Made by a program: the position numbers and the translations under genes. A stretch of DNA of 64,000 bases from an uncultured Alphaproteobacteria bacterium (GTDB lineage: Bacteria > Pseudomonadota > Alphaproteobacteria > Rhodobacterales > Rhodobacteraceae), in assembly GCA_902578545.1 (NCBI GenBank), contig CACHDI010000002.1, positions 62,001 to 126,000 on the forward strand, given 5' to 3'. Under the pieces are notes generated by a model. That model saw only the letters and a list, made by a program, of their open reading frames with translations. It did not search any database and was not told the DNA's origin. Shown piece after piece: positions 9,704 to 18,627 of the stretch (its first letter is position 1; each line of letters opens with the position of its first letter).

Positions 9704-10333
9704 CTATTTAGTTCCAAACATGCGATCACCCGCATCACCTAATCCTGGCATTATATAACCTATATCATTTAACTGTCTGTCCAAAGATGCAGTAATTATT
9801 GGCACATCCGGATGTGCTTCATTTAAAGTTTTAACTCCTTCTGGAGCTGCAAGTAAGCATAAAAATCTAATTGTTTTTGCACCAGCTTTTTTCAATAGGT
9901 CAATTGCTGCACAAGCAGAGTTACCCGTAGCCAGCATAGGATCTAAGGTTATTACTACTCTTTCACTAAGCTCATTTGGGACTTTAAAATAATATTGCAC
10001 AGGCTCTAATGTTTTTTCGTCTCTATATAATCCAACATAACCTACTCTAGCAGATGGTATAAGATCTAAAACACCATCAAGAAGACCATTACCTGCTCTA
10101 AGTATAGAAACTAATGCTAATTTTTTTCCATCTAGTGTGGGTGCTTCAAAATTTTCTATAGGAGTTTCAATATTGACAGTTGTCATATCTAAATTTCTAG
10201 TTATTTCATAAGCAAGTAATAAACTGATCTCCCTCAACAGTTGTCTAAAATGATTAGTTGGAGTATCCTTTTTTCTCATTTTAGTTAATTTATGCTGAAC
10301 AAGTGGGTGGTCTACTATCTTTAAGTTTTGCAT
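9704..10333 (-). CDS. upp: Uracil phosphoribosyltransferase
   Basis: The 209-residue enzyme converts uracil and PRPP to UMP in pyrimidine salvage. The PRPP loop is at about residues 129-140 ([12 protein letters not shown]), and the C-terminal uracil-binding [14 protein letters not shown] is intact. Length matches the family. Its start overlaps the end of deoB by 13 bases, so it is the last gene of the cdd-deoA-deoB-upp operon that recycles pyrimidine nucleosides. Confidence 0.95.
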   Translation of the reverse strand: MQNLKIVDHPLVQHKLTKMRKKDTPTNHFRQLLREISLLLAYEITRNLDMTTVNIETPIENFEAPTLDGKKLALVSILRAGNGLLDGVLDLIPSARVGYVGLYRDEKTLEPVQYYFKVPNELSERVVITLDPMLATGNSACAAIDLLKKAGAKTIRFLCLLAAPEGVKTLNEAHPDVPIITASLDRQLNDIGYIMPGLGDAGDRMFGTK

Positions 10334-11571
10334 TTTTTCTCCAATTTATTGTTATCATTAAAAATATTTGTTCCTTTTAATTTCCCACTTAGATTAAGGA
10401 AAGCAGCCATAGTGGCTCCCACATCAGAAAAAACTATATTTCCATTATTTCCTTTTTGGGCATAATTTCCAACCATTAATACAGGTACTTTTTCTCTAGT
10501 ATGATCCGTACCTTTAAAAGTAGGATCATTCCCATGGTCAGCAGTAATTATTAAAAAATCATTAGGATTTATAATTTCTAATAATTTAACTAATTTTAAA
10601 TCAAAACGTTCAAGAGCCGCAGCAAATCCTGCTACATCTCTTCTATGTCCATAAAGTGAATCAAATTCAACAAAATTTGCAAAAATCAAGTCTCCATTTT
10701 TAGCTTTTTTTATTACATCAATCATTTTATAAAATAAAGCATCGTCACTTAACCCAGATACACTTGTTGAAATCCCTCTGTTAGAAAAAATATCAGCAAT
10801 TTTTCCAATGGCATGGCATGATCTATTATTTTCCACAACTAAATCACAAAGTGTTTTATTTGGGGGAGGAAATGTATAATCTTTTCTATTTTTTGTTCTG
10901 AAAAAAGTACCTGAGTTATCTCCTAAAAAAGGTCTGGCAATTACTCTTCCAACTTTTAAAGGGTGAAAAACTTTTGCAGAGAATTCACATAATTCATAGA
11001 GTTTTTTTAATCCAAAAATATTTTCATGACACGCAATCTGAACTACACTATCTTTTGATGTATAAAATATTGGCTTTAAGCTAAGGATATGTTCCTCACC
11101 ATATTTTTTAATTATTTCAGTTCCAGACGAATGACAATTACCTAAAATACCTGTAAGTGAAAATTTATTAATGATAGGTTTAATTTGATCTTCAGAAAAT
11201 GATTTAAATTTATTTTCAAAATATTTCCAATTCCACTTTAAGGGTAATCCAGCTAATTCCCAGTGACCAGTTGGAGTATCCTTTCCTTTACTTATTTCAG
11301 ATGCACATGCAAAAGAAGCATTTTTTGAACAAAAGAAATTTTGATTTTCTGAATAATAATCTTGAGCTACTGCATGAGAAGCGTAAATACCTAAACTAGC
11401 TAAATTTGGTATATTTAATTGACCGAAACGACTAAAATTAGCTCTACCCTTAATACATTCTTTTTTTATATTACCCAGAGTATCAGCACCCATATCAGCG
11501 AAATCGTTTGCATCTGTTGCTCCACCAATACCAACAGCATCTAACACAATTAAAATGCCTTTACCTGTCAT
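10321..11571 (-). CDS. deoB: Phosphopentomutase
   Basis: The 416-residue enzyme interconverts (deoxy)ribose-1-phosphate and -5-phosphate. The alkaline-phosphatase-fold metal ligands are visible: D11 in [13 protein letters not shown] near the N-terminus and [18 protein letters not shown] near the C-terminus. Its ATG overlaps the deoA stop by 4 bases, which implies translational coupling. It passes the product of DeoA on to DeoC, encoded 2 kb away on the other strand. Confidence 0.95.
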   Translation of the reverse strand: MTGKGILIVLDAVGIGGATDANDFADMGADTLGNIKKECIKGRANFSRFGQLNIPNLASLGIYASHAVAQDYYSENQNFFCSKNASFACASEISKGKDTPTGHWELAGLPLKWNWKYFENKFKSFSEDQIKPIINKFSLTGILGNCHSSGTEIIKKYGEEHILSLKPIFYTSKDSVVQIACHENIFGLKKLYELCEFSAKVFHPLKVGRVIARPFLGDNSGTFFRTKNRKDYTFPPPNKTLCDLVVENNRSCHAIGKIADIFSNRGISTSVSGLSDDALFYKMIDVIKKAKNGDLIFANFVEFDSLYGHRRDVAGFAAALERFDLKLVKLLEIINPNDFLIITADHGNDPTFKGTDHTREKVPVLMVGNYAQKGNNGNIVFSDVGATMAAFLNLSGKLKGTNIFNDNNKLEKKCKT

Positions 11572-12878
11572 TCAAAATTCTCAAGAATGATATCACTATT
11601 TATATTCTCTTTAGTATGTCCAATTTCAAATGAGTAATTAATTTCTTTTTCAGCAATCTCTAAAGTCTGATGATTAGATGCATATAAAGTACAAATTGGC
11701 TGACTTTTTTCTACATAGTCGCCTTTTTCTATCTTTAATTTTATTCCAACAGAATAATCAATCTTATCTTCTACCTTTAAACGTCCACCACCTAAAAGGA
11801 TTAAGGTATTCCCTAATTTTTTAGTATTAATTTTATTTACATATCCAGATTTTTTTAAATAAACATCTTTTTTAATTTTTGATGAATTTAAGTATTTATG
11901 TGGCTTATCAAAAAAATCATGTGCACCACCCAATTCACTTATCATTTCCGAGAATTTTTCTGCTGCCTTACCAGAAGAAAGTACAGAAGAAATTAATATT
12001 TCTGCGTCATTTTTATTTTGACAGATTTTTGATGAACACAATAAACTGACACCAAGTGCTTTAGATACTTCCAACAATCTATAGTCGTCAGAAACTCCTT
12101 TCAAAACTTCAACTGCAGATAATACTTCTAGTGAATTACCTATGCTTTGAGATAAGGGTTGATTCATATCGGTAACTAAAGCTGTTGTCTTACAATCACT
12201 TTTATTAGAAACGGTAACAAGTGACTGAGCAAGATTACTTGCTTCATTTAAATCTTGCATAAATGCTCCATTTCCACATTTTACATCTATAACTAATCCG
12301 TCTAGACCCGCTGCCAATTTTTTTGAAAGAATAGAAGCTGTTATTAAATCTATTGATTCAACAGTACCTGTTACGTCTCTAATTGCATAAAGTCTTTTAT
12401 CTGCGGGAGCTAACTCATTAGTTTGACCAATTATTGCACATCCTACTTTACTAACTACTTTTCTAAATAATTTTTCATTTGGCGAAGTATTATATCCAGG
12501 AATTGAATCAAACTTATCTAATGTTCCACCGGTATGCCCTAAACCTCTACCTGAAATCATAGGGACAAAAGCACCACAAGCGGCCAATATGGGAGCTAAA
12601 ATTAATGAAACAGTATCACCAACTCCCCCTGTCGAATGCTTGTCTATAATAGGTCCTGGTAAATGCCAAGATAGTGTCTTACCACTATTTTTCATAGCTA
12701 AGGTTAATTCTACTCTTTCTTCAAAAGTCATTCCTTGTAAGCAAACTGCCATGGCCAAAGCTGCAACTTGTCCCTCTGTTATGGAATTATTAGTCAAACT
12801 AGTTACAAACCAATTGATTTCTTCTTTAGAAAGTTCTTTTCCTAGTCTTTTTTTTGATATTAATTCTTTGATCAACAT
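11568..12878 (-). CDS. deoA: Thymidine phosphorylase
   Basis: The 436-residue enzyme cleaves thymidine or deoxyuridine with phosphate to give the base and deoxyribose-1-phosphate. The signature SGRGLGHTGGTLDKFDSI and the phosphate-binding DKHSTGGVGDTVSL loop are both present. Length is normal. It lies between cdd (10 bases away) and deoB (overlapping), consistent with one salvage transcript reading from cdd towards upp. Confidence 0.95.
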   Translation of the reverse strand: MLIKELISKKRLGKELSKEEINWFVTSLTNNSITEGQVAALAMAVCLQGMTFEERVELTLAMKNSGKTLSWHLPGPIIDKHSTGGVGDTVSLILAPILAACGAFVPMISGRGLGHTGGTLDKFDSIPGYNTSPNEKLFRKVVSKVGCAIIGQTNELAPADKRLYAIRDVTGTVESIDLITASILSKKLAAGLDGLVIDVKCGNGAFMQDLNEASNLAQSLVTVSNKSDCKTTALVTDMNQPLSQSIGNSLEVLSAVEVLKGVSDDYRLLEVSKALGVSLLCSSKICQNKNDAEILISSVLSSGKAAEKFSEMISELGGAHDFFDKPHKYLNSSKIKKDVYLKKSGYVNKINTKKLGNTLILLGGGRLKVEDKIDYSVGIKLKIEKGDYVEKSQPICTLYASNHQTLEIAEKEINYSFEIGHTKENINSDIILENFE

Positions 12879-12887
12879 AGTTAGTTA

Positions 12888-13301
12888 CTATAAATCATCG
12901 AATTCAGAAAAACTAAATGGTAGTAATTCATTCAGAGAAAATAGTTTATAATCCCATTTTATATTACATAAAAAGATCTTGGTTTGATCTGAAGAAAATT
13001 CTCTAATTTTTTGCCTGCATCCACCACAAGGGCTTACAATATTTTCAGACTTTGAAACTATATAGATTTCTTTAATTGTTTTGCACCCACCTGCAATCAT
13101 TGCACTAATTGCTCCCGCTTCAGCACAAGTTCCTTCAGGATATGCTGCATTTTCAACATTACATCCCCCAAAAAGTTTATCATTTTCTGATAAAATAGCT
13201 GCACCTACTGAAAAATTTGAATAGGGCGCATACGCATTTAACATCATTTCATATGATAATTCTATTAACCTTTTATTTTCTTTAGTTTTTACAAGTCTCA
13301 A
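12888..13301 (-). CDS. cdd: Cytidine deaminase
   Basis: The 137-residue homotetramer-type deaminase converts (deoxy)cytidine to (deoxy)uridine. Zinc and catalytic residues are in GTCAEAGA (Cys and Glu) and PCGGCRQ (two Cys), with the substrate loop YAPYSNFSVGAA near the N-terminus. The frame begins at TTG; no in-frame ATG lies nearby. It is the first gene of the minus-strand salvage operon and diverges from deoC, so the 110-base gap probably contains promoters for both. Confidence 0.93.
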   Translation of the reverse strand: MRLVKTKENKRLIELSYEMMLNAYAPYSNFSVGAAILSENDKLFGGCNVENAAYPEGTCAEAGAISAMIAGGCKTIKEIYIVSKSENIVSPCGGCRQKIREFSSDQTKIFLCNIKWDYKLFSLNELLPFSFSEFDDL

Positions 13302-13410
13302 AATTTTATATCTCTAAATTTATTCAAATTAACTTTACCACATAAAATATAAAGGGTATTATATGCATAATTTTTTTTATATTACCAACCAAAATGAAAG
13401 GCATCAATAA

Positions 13411-14355
13411 TTGTCTTATGCTCATGAAATAGACTTAGATATAAATCTTATTTTGAGCCAAAAAGTTAATTTAAGTGCAGTTGAACGCCGCTGTGAGACT
13501 ATTATTAAAAGGCGGTCAGTAAAGAAAAAAAAACAAGTTGAATGGTTGTTAAAAACAATTGAATTTATGGACTTAACAACCTTGGCAGGTGATGACACCC
13601 CAGGAAGAGTTAGTAGGCTTTGTCATAAAGCATTAAATCCTGTAAGAAAAGATATTCTTGAAGATTTAGATGTTTCTAAAAATGTTGTAACTGCTGCAGT
13701 TTGTGTATATCCAAATTTAGTAAAAGAAGCAAAATCATCTATTGGAAAAAATAATATCCAAATTGCTTCTGTTGCAACTGGGTTCCCTGCTGGACTGATA
13801 CCTGAAAATATTAAAAACTCTGAAATCAAAGCTGCAATTAGAGACGGTGCTACAGAAATAGATGTTGTTATTAATAGAAATAAAGTCCTTACTGGTAACT
13901 GGAAATCTTTATACAACGATATTAAAAACTATAAAAAATCATGTGGTCAAAACCATTTAAAAGTAATTATCGGTGCAGGTGATCTTGGAACATTAAGAAA
14001 TGTGGTTAAAGCAAGTTGGGTATCTATGATGGCTGGAGCTGATTTTATAAAGACTTCTACAGGAAAAGAACCTACAAATGCCACACTTCCAGTATCTTTA
14101 GTAATGATAAGAGCTATAAGAGACTTTTATGACCTTACGAAAAAAAAGATTGGATTTAAAGCGGCTGGTGGAATTTCAAAATCAAAACAAGCAATTAATT
14201 ATTTAATATTAATGAAAGAAGAGTTAGATGATGATTGGCTAACTAAAAATCTATTTAGAATTGGCGCCTCTTCTCTACTTGCAGATGTTGAAAGACAATT
14301 AGAGCACCTAAGTACAGGATCGTACTCTGCAGAAAATCGTCATCCAATTGTTTAG
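13411..14355 (+). CDS. deoC: Deoxyribose-phosphate aldolase, eukaryote-type long form
   Basis: The 314-residue enzyme splits deoxyribose-5-phosphate into glyceraldehyde-3-phosphate and acetaldehyde. The Schiff-base lysine is K214 in DFIKTSTGKE, and the second active lysine is K250 in GFKAAGGI. The N-terminal extension and the GAGDLGTLRNVVKAS segment resemble animal DERA rather than the 259-residue E. coli enzyme. The start is TTG at 13411, with AAAGG about 9 bases upstream; the nearby ATG at 13394 is out of frame. The aldehyde dehydrogenase gene follows after 9 bases. Confidence 0.93.
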   Translation: MSYAHEIDLDINLILSQKVNLSAVERRCETIIKRRSVKKKKQVEWLLKTIEFMDLTTLAGDDTPGRVSRLCHKALNPVRKDILEDLDVSKNVVTAAVCVYPNLVKEAKSSIGKNNIQIASVATGFPAGLIPENIKNSEIKAAIRDGATEIDVVINRNKVLTGNWKSLYNDIKNYKKSCGQNHLKVIIGAGDLGTLRNVVKASWVSMMAGADFIKTSTGKEPTNATLPVSLVMIRAIRDFYDLTKKKIGFKAAGGISKSKQAINYLILMKEELDDDWLTKNLFRIGASSLLADVERQLEHLSTGSYSAENRHPIV

Positions 14356-14364
14356 GATTTACTT

Positions 14365-16719
14365 ATGAATAAAGAAATTGATATAATGGATTATGGCCCA
14401 GCATTGGAGTCCTCAGAAATAGCATTTAAGTGGCTATCTAGGCATAAAAACCAATTTGGTCATTTTATAAATGGTAAAATGACATCTCCAAAAGAAACTT
14501 TTAAAACAATTAATCCCTCCAATTTAGAAGTATTAGCAAAAATATCTAAAGGAAATTTTACAGATGTAGATAATGCAGTAAAATCTGCCAAACAAGCCTT
14601 TAAAAGCTGGAAAAAAACCAAACCATTTGAGAGATCAAAATATTTATATGCATTAGCAAGATTGATCCAAAAAAATAGTAGGATTTTGGCTGTATTGGAA
14701 ACTTTGGATAATGGAAAACCTATAAGAGAAACTAGAGATTTAGATATACCATTAGTAGTAAGACATTTCTATTATCATGCAGGTTGGGCAAAAATTTTGG
14801 AAGATAAATTTCCAAAAAAAAATCCCATTGGAGTTATAGGTCAAATAATTCCTTGGAATTTTCCACTTTTAATGTTGTCATGGAAAATTGCCCCTGCTCT
14901 GGCTACAGGAAATACGGTTGTTCTAAAACCTGCTGAAACTACGCCATTAACGGCGATGTTTTTTGCTGAACTTTGCATAGAGGCAAAAATACCACCTGGG
15001 GTTGTAAATATTGTAAATGGGGACGGAGAAACAGGTTCACTTATTGTAAATAATGATAAAATCTCAAAAATTGCTTTCACTGGTTCAACTGATGTTGGAA
15101 GATTTATTAGAAAAGAGACAGCAGGAAAAAATAAAAAATTAACTTTAGAACTTGGTGGAAAGTCAGCATTTATAGTTTTTGATGATGCTGACTTAGATAG
15201 TGCTGTTGAAGGTGTTGTTGACTCTATTTGGTTTAATCAGGGTGAAGTTTGTTGTGCAGGTTCAAGATTACTTGTCCAAGAAGGAATAAAAGATAGATTT
15301 ATAACTAAATTGAAAAGAAGAATGTCTAAGTTAAGGCTGGGCGATCCTCTTGATAAATCTACAGATATTGGAGCGATCAATTCACTTCAACAACTAAAAA
15401 GAATTAAGTCTCTTGTAATCAGTGGAACTAAGGAAGGTGCAAATATTTATCAACCTAAAATTGAGGTTCCAAAAAGTGGCTATTATTATCCACCTACCCT
15501 TTTAGAAAATACAAACCAATCCATGAATGTATGTCAAACCGAAATTTTTGGACCAGTGTTAAGTGTTATACCTTTTAGAACGCCCAATGAGGCTGTATCA
15601 ATTGCCAATAATTCAAAATATGGATTATCTTCAAGTGTTTGGACTGAAAATATCAATCTGGGATTAGATATAGCACCAAAGATAAAAGTAGGCGTAGTAT
15701 GGATTAATTCCACTAATATGTTTGATGCTTCAGCTGGATTTGGAGGATATAGAGAAAGTGGTTTTGGTAGAGAAGGTGGTGAAGAAGGACTACTAGATTA
15801 TTTAACTTACTCTGACAAAATACTAAATAATATAACTGATAAGAAAAAAATAAAAAAAATTAAAATTAATAAAAACAGTACAATCAATATTGATAGAACC
15901 AGAAAACTTTATATTGGAGGTGCCCAAAAAAGAAGTGATAGTGGTTATGATAAGCAAATATATTTTTCTAATACACTTGTTGGACAAGTACCCTTAGGTA
16001 ATCGAAAAGATATCAGAGATGCAGTTGAAGCAGCTGCTAATGAAAAAAAATGGAAGGGTATGTCTGCTCATGGAAGGGCTCAAGTGCTATATTATGCAGC
16101 TGAAAATTTAGAATTACGTAAACAAGAATTTGCACAAACCATTTTAGAAATGACTGGAGAAAATGGTAACCATGAAGTTGAAAAGGCCCTGGAAACAATA
16201 TTTTATTTTGCTTCATGGACAGATAAATTTGAAGGCGCTATCCACAATGTTCCCATAAGAGGTGTATCTCTTGCTATGAAAGAGCCTTTAGGTGTAATAG
16301 CTATAATTTGTCCCGATAATGATCCATTGTTGTCATTTATACATCTAGTTTTTAGTGCCTTATCTATGGGTAATACCGTTGTAGTTGTTCCATCGGAGAA
16401 AAATCCACTTTGTGCTACTGATATGTATCAAATATTTGAAACTTCAGATTTTCCATCCGGTTCTGTAAATATTGTTACAGGAAATAAAGATGAATTGTCA
16501 GAAACTCTTGCTATGCATATGCAAGTTGATGGAATTTGGTATTTTGGATCTCAAGAAGGTTCAAAAAAAATAGAGGAAAACTCTATTTCAAATTTAAAAC
16601 AAACTTGGGTTAATAATGGAGTGAATTATTCTTGGAGTAATTTACCTAAGGAAATTAAGATAAAACCTTTATATAAATCTACTCAAATTAAAAATATTTG
16701 GATACCTTATGGTGAATAA
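14365..16719 (+). CDS. Double aldehyde dehydrogenase (active domain plus truncated pseudo-domain)
   Basis: The 784-residue protein is a complete NAD(P)-dependent ALDH (about 1-500) fused to a shortened second ALDH-like domain (about 510-784). The first domain has the general base E262 (LELGGKS), nucleophile C296 (NQGEVCCAGSR) and the cofactor motif PWNFPLLM. The second keeps the cofactor-domain fold (GVIAIICPDNDP, SLAMKEPLG) but ends before a catalytic Cys. This architecture next to deoC is known in alphaproteobacteria, and it presumably oxidises the acetaldehyde released by DeoC. It converges with the acyl-CoA synthetase gene only 4 bases away. Confidence 0.88.
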   Translation: MNKEIDIMDYGPALESSEIAFKWLSRHKNQFGHFINGKMTSPKETFKTINPSNLEVLAKISKGNFTDVDNAVKSAKQAFKSWKKTKPFERSKYLYALARLIQKNSRILAVLETLDNGKPIRETRDLDIPLVVRHFYYHAGWAKILEDKFPKKNPIGVIGQIIPWNFPLLMLSWKIAPALATGNTVVLKPAETTPLTAMFFAELCIEAKIPPGVVNIVNGDGETGSLIVNNDKISKIAFTGSTDVGRFIRKETAGKNKKLTLELGGKSAFIVFDDADLDSAVEGVVDSIWFNQGEVCCAGSRLLVQEGIKDRFITKLKRRMSKLRLGDPLDKSTDIGAINSLQQLKRIKSLVISGTKEGANIYQPKIEVPKSGYYYPPTLLENTNQSMNVCQTEIFGPVLSVIPFRTPNEAVSIANNSKYGLSSSVWTENINLGLDIAPKIKVGVVWINSTNMFDASAGFGGYRESGFGREGGEEGLLDYLTYSDKILNNITDKKKIKKIKINKNSTINIDRTRKLYIGGAQKRSDSGYDKQIYFSNTLVGQVPLGNRKDIRDAVEAAANEKKWKGMSAHGRAQVLYYAAENLELRKQEFAQTILEMTGENGNHEVEKALETIFYFASWTDKFEGAIHNVPIRGVSLAMKEPLGVIAIICPDNDPLLSFIHLVFSALSMGNTVVVVPSEKNPLCATDMYQIFETSDFPSGSVNIVTGNKDELSETLAMHMQVDGIWYFGSQEGSKKIEENSISNLKQTWVNNGVNYSWSNLPKEIKIKPLYKSTQIKNIWIPYGE

Positions 16720-16723
16720 TAAT

Positions 16724-18619
16724 TTATTTTTTTTGAGGATAATCTATTTCAAGTAATGCCTTTTCAATTTCATCTAAAATAGACGGATCATCAATAGTAG
16801 CTGGTACTTTAAATTTTTCACCATTTGCTATTTTTAGCATTGTGCCTCTTAGTACCTTTCCTGATCTTGTTTTAGGTAGCCTTTCTATAATTACTGCCTT
16901 TTTAAAACTTGCCACTGGGCCAATTTTCTCTCTAACTAATAATACAGATTCATTAATTATTTCTAAAGGTTTTCTATTAACTCCAGCATTTAAACAGATA
17001 AATCCTAAAGGTAACTGCCCTTTTAGGTCATCATTGACACCAATTACTGCACATTCTGCTATATCAGGATGACCAGATAATACTTCTTCCATTGCTCCTG
17101 TTGACAATCTATGGCCTGCTGTATTGATAACATCATCCGTTCTTGCCATTATCGATACAAAACCATCTTCATCAATAAGCCCTGAGTCTCCAGTATCATA
17201 ATATCCCGGAAATTTTAATAAATAGGATTTTTTAAATCTATCATCAGACCCCCAAAGAGTAGGTAATGTTCCAGGAGGAAGAGGTAATTTCACAACTATT
17301 GACCCAAGTACATTAGAAGCTGCAACTGTTCCATCTTCATTTAATACTTTGATATCATAACCAGGCATAGCCAATCCTGCTGTTCCAATTTTAACAGGAG
17401 GAGAATTCAATCCTTGGGGACATCCAACCATTGGAAAACCAGTTTCTGTTTGCCACCAGTGATCAATAACTGGAACTCCAAGTTTATTTGAGGCCCATTT
17501 GATTGTATCAGTATCTGCCCTTTCACCAGCTAAAAATAACGTTTTTAGTGAACTAGTATCATATTTACTTATAAATTCTCCATTGGGATCACTTCGCTTT
17601 ATAGCTCTAAATGCTGTAGGAGCGGTAAATAATATTTTTACATAATGCTCTTCTATAATTCGCCAGAAAGTTCCAGGGTCTGGTGTTCCTATAGGCTTTC
17701 CCTCAAACAATAATGTAGTGTTTCCAGCAAAAAGGGGGGCATAAACTATATAAGAATGTCCCACTACCCATCCAACATCAGAGGCTGCCCAAAATACATC
17801 ATCAGGATCAGCTCCAAAAAAATTTTTCATAGTCCACATTAAACTAACCAAATGACCAGCTGTTGGCCTAACTACACCTTTGGGCTGACCTGTTGTACCA
17901 GAGGTATACAAAATATACAGTGGATCACTACCTAATACTGGTACGCATGGAATTTCTGTTGAGGCCTTTTGGAAATCGTCCCAATCATAGTCTCTACCGA
18001 CAACCAAAGGAGCTTGCAACTCATCTCTTTGAAAAATCACACAAAATTTTGGGGAATGTTTTGCTTGATCAATAGCTTTATCGAGTAAAGGTTTATAAGG
18101 AATTATACCAGTAGGTTCGACCCCACATGAACCTGCTATTATGGCCTTAGGTTTTGCATCATCTATTCTTACAGCTAATTCATTTGAAGCAAAACCTCCA
18201 AATACTACTGAATGAATAGCTCCTATTCTTGCGCAAGCAAGCATTGATACAATGGCTTCAGGTATCATTGGCATGTAAATAATTACTCTATCACCTTTAG
18301 ATATACCTGCTGTACTTAAAGCATGAGCGAATTTAGTAACTTTTTTTAGTAATTGTTTATAAGAGATTTTTTCCTTTATTCCTCTAATGGCACTGTCATA
18401 AATAATAGCTATTTTTTCTCCCTTACCATCAATTACATGGCGGTCAATTGCATTATAACAAGTATTAACTTCACCATCAGGAAACCATCTATAGAAAGGT
18501 TTTTTTGTATCATCTAGAGCAAAAGTTGGAAATTTTACCCAATTAATATTTTTAGCTGCATGCATCCAGAATTGTTCTGGATCACTCCTCCATTCGTTAT
18601 ATAAATCTTTATATTTCAT
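16724..18619 (-). CDS. prpE: Propionyl-CoA synthetase (acetyl-CoA synthetase-like)
   Basis: The 631-residue AMP-forming ligase activates propionate (or acetate). The N-terminal YKDLYNEWRSDPEQFWMHAA is typical of PrpE, followed by the P-loop YTSGTTGQPKGVVR, the hinge region GYYDTGDSG, and the C-terminal lysine in LPKTRSGKVLRG that is acetylated in this family. It is the last gene of the minus-strand propionate block, 8 bases after the malic enzyme gene. It may also take acetate made by the neighbouring ALDH. Confidence 0.88.
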   Translation of the reverse strand: MKYKDLYNEWRSDPEQFWMHAAKNINWVKFPTFALDDTKKPFYRWFPDGEVNTCYNAIDRHVIDGKGEKIAIIYDSAIRGIKEKISYKQLLKKVTKFAHALSTAGISKGDRVIIYMPMIPEAIVSMLACARIGAIHSVVFGGFASNELAVRIDDAKPKAIIAGSCGVEPTGIIPYKPLLDKAIDQAKHSPKFCVIFQRDELQAPLVVGRDYDWDDFQKASTEIPCVPVLGSDPLYILYTSGTTGQPKGVVRPTAGHLVSLMWTMKNFFGADPDDVFWAASDVGWVVGHSYIVYAPLFAGNTTLLFEGKPIGTPDPGTFWRIIEEHYVKILFTAPTAFRAIKRSDPNGEFISKYDTSSLKTLFLAGERADTDTIKWASNKLGVPVIDHWWQTETGFPMVGCPQGLNSPPVKIGTAGLAMPGYDIKVLNEDGTVAASNVLGSIVVKLPLPPGTLPTLWGSDDRFKKSYLLKFPGYYDTGDSGLIDEDGFVSIMARTDDVINTAGHRLSTGAMEEVLSGHPDIAECAVIGVNDDLKGQLPLGFICLNAGVNRKPLEIINESVLLVREKIGPVASFKKAVIIERLPKTRSGKVLRGTMLKIANGEKFKVPATIDDPSILDEIEKALLEIDYPQKK

Positions 18620-18627
18620 TAAAATAA

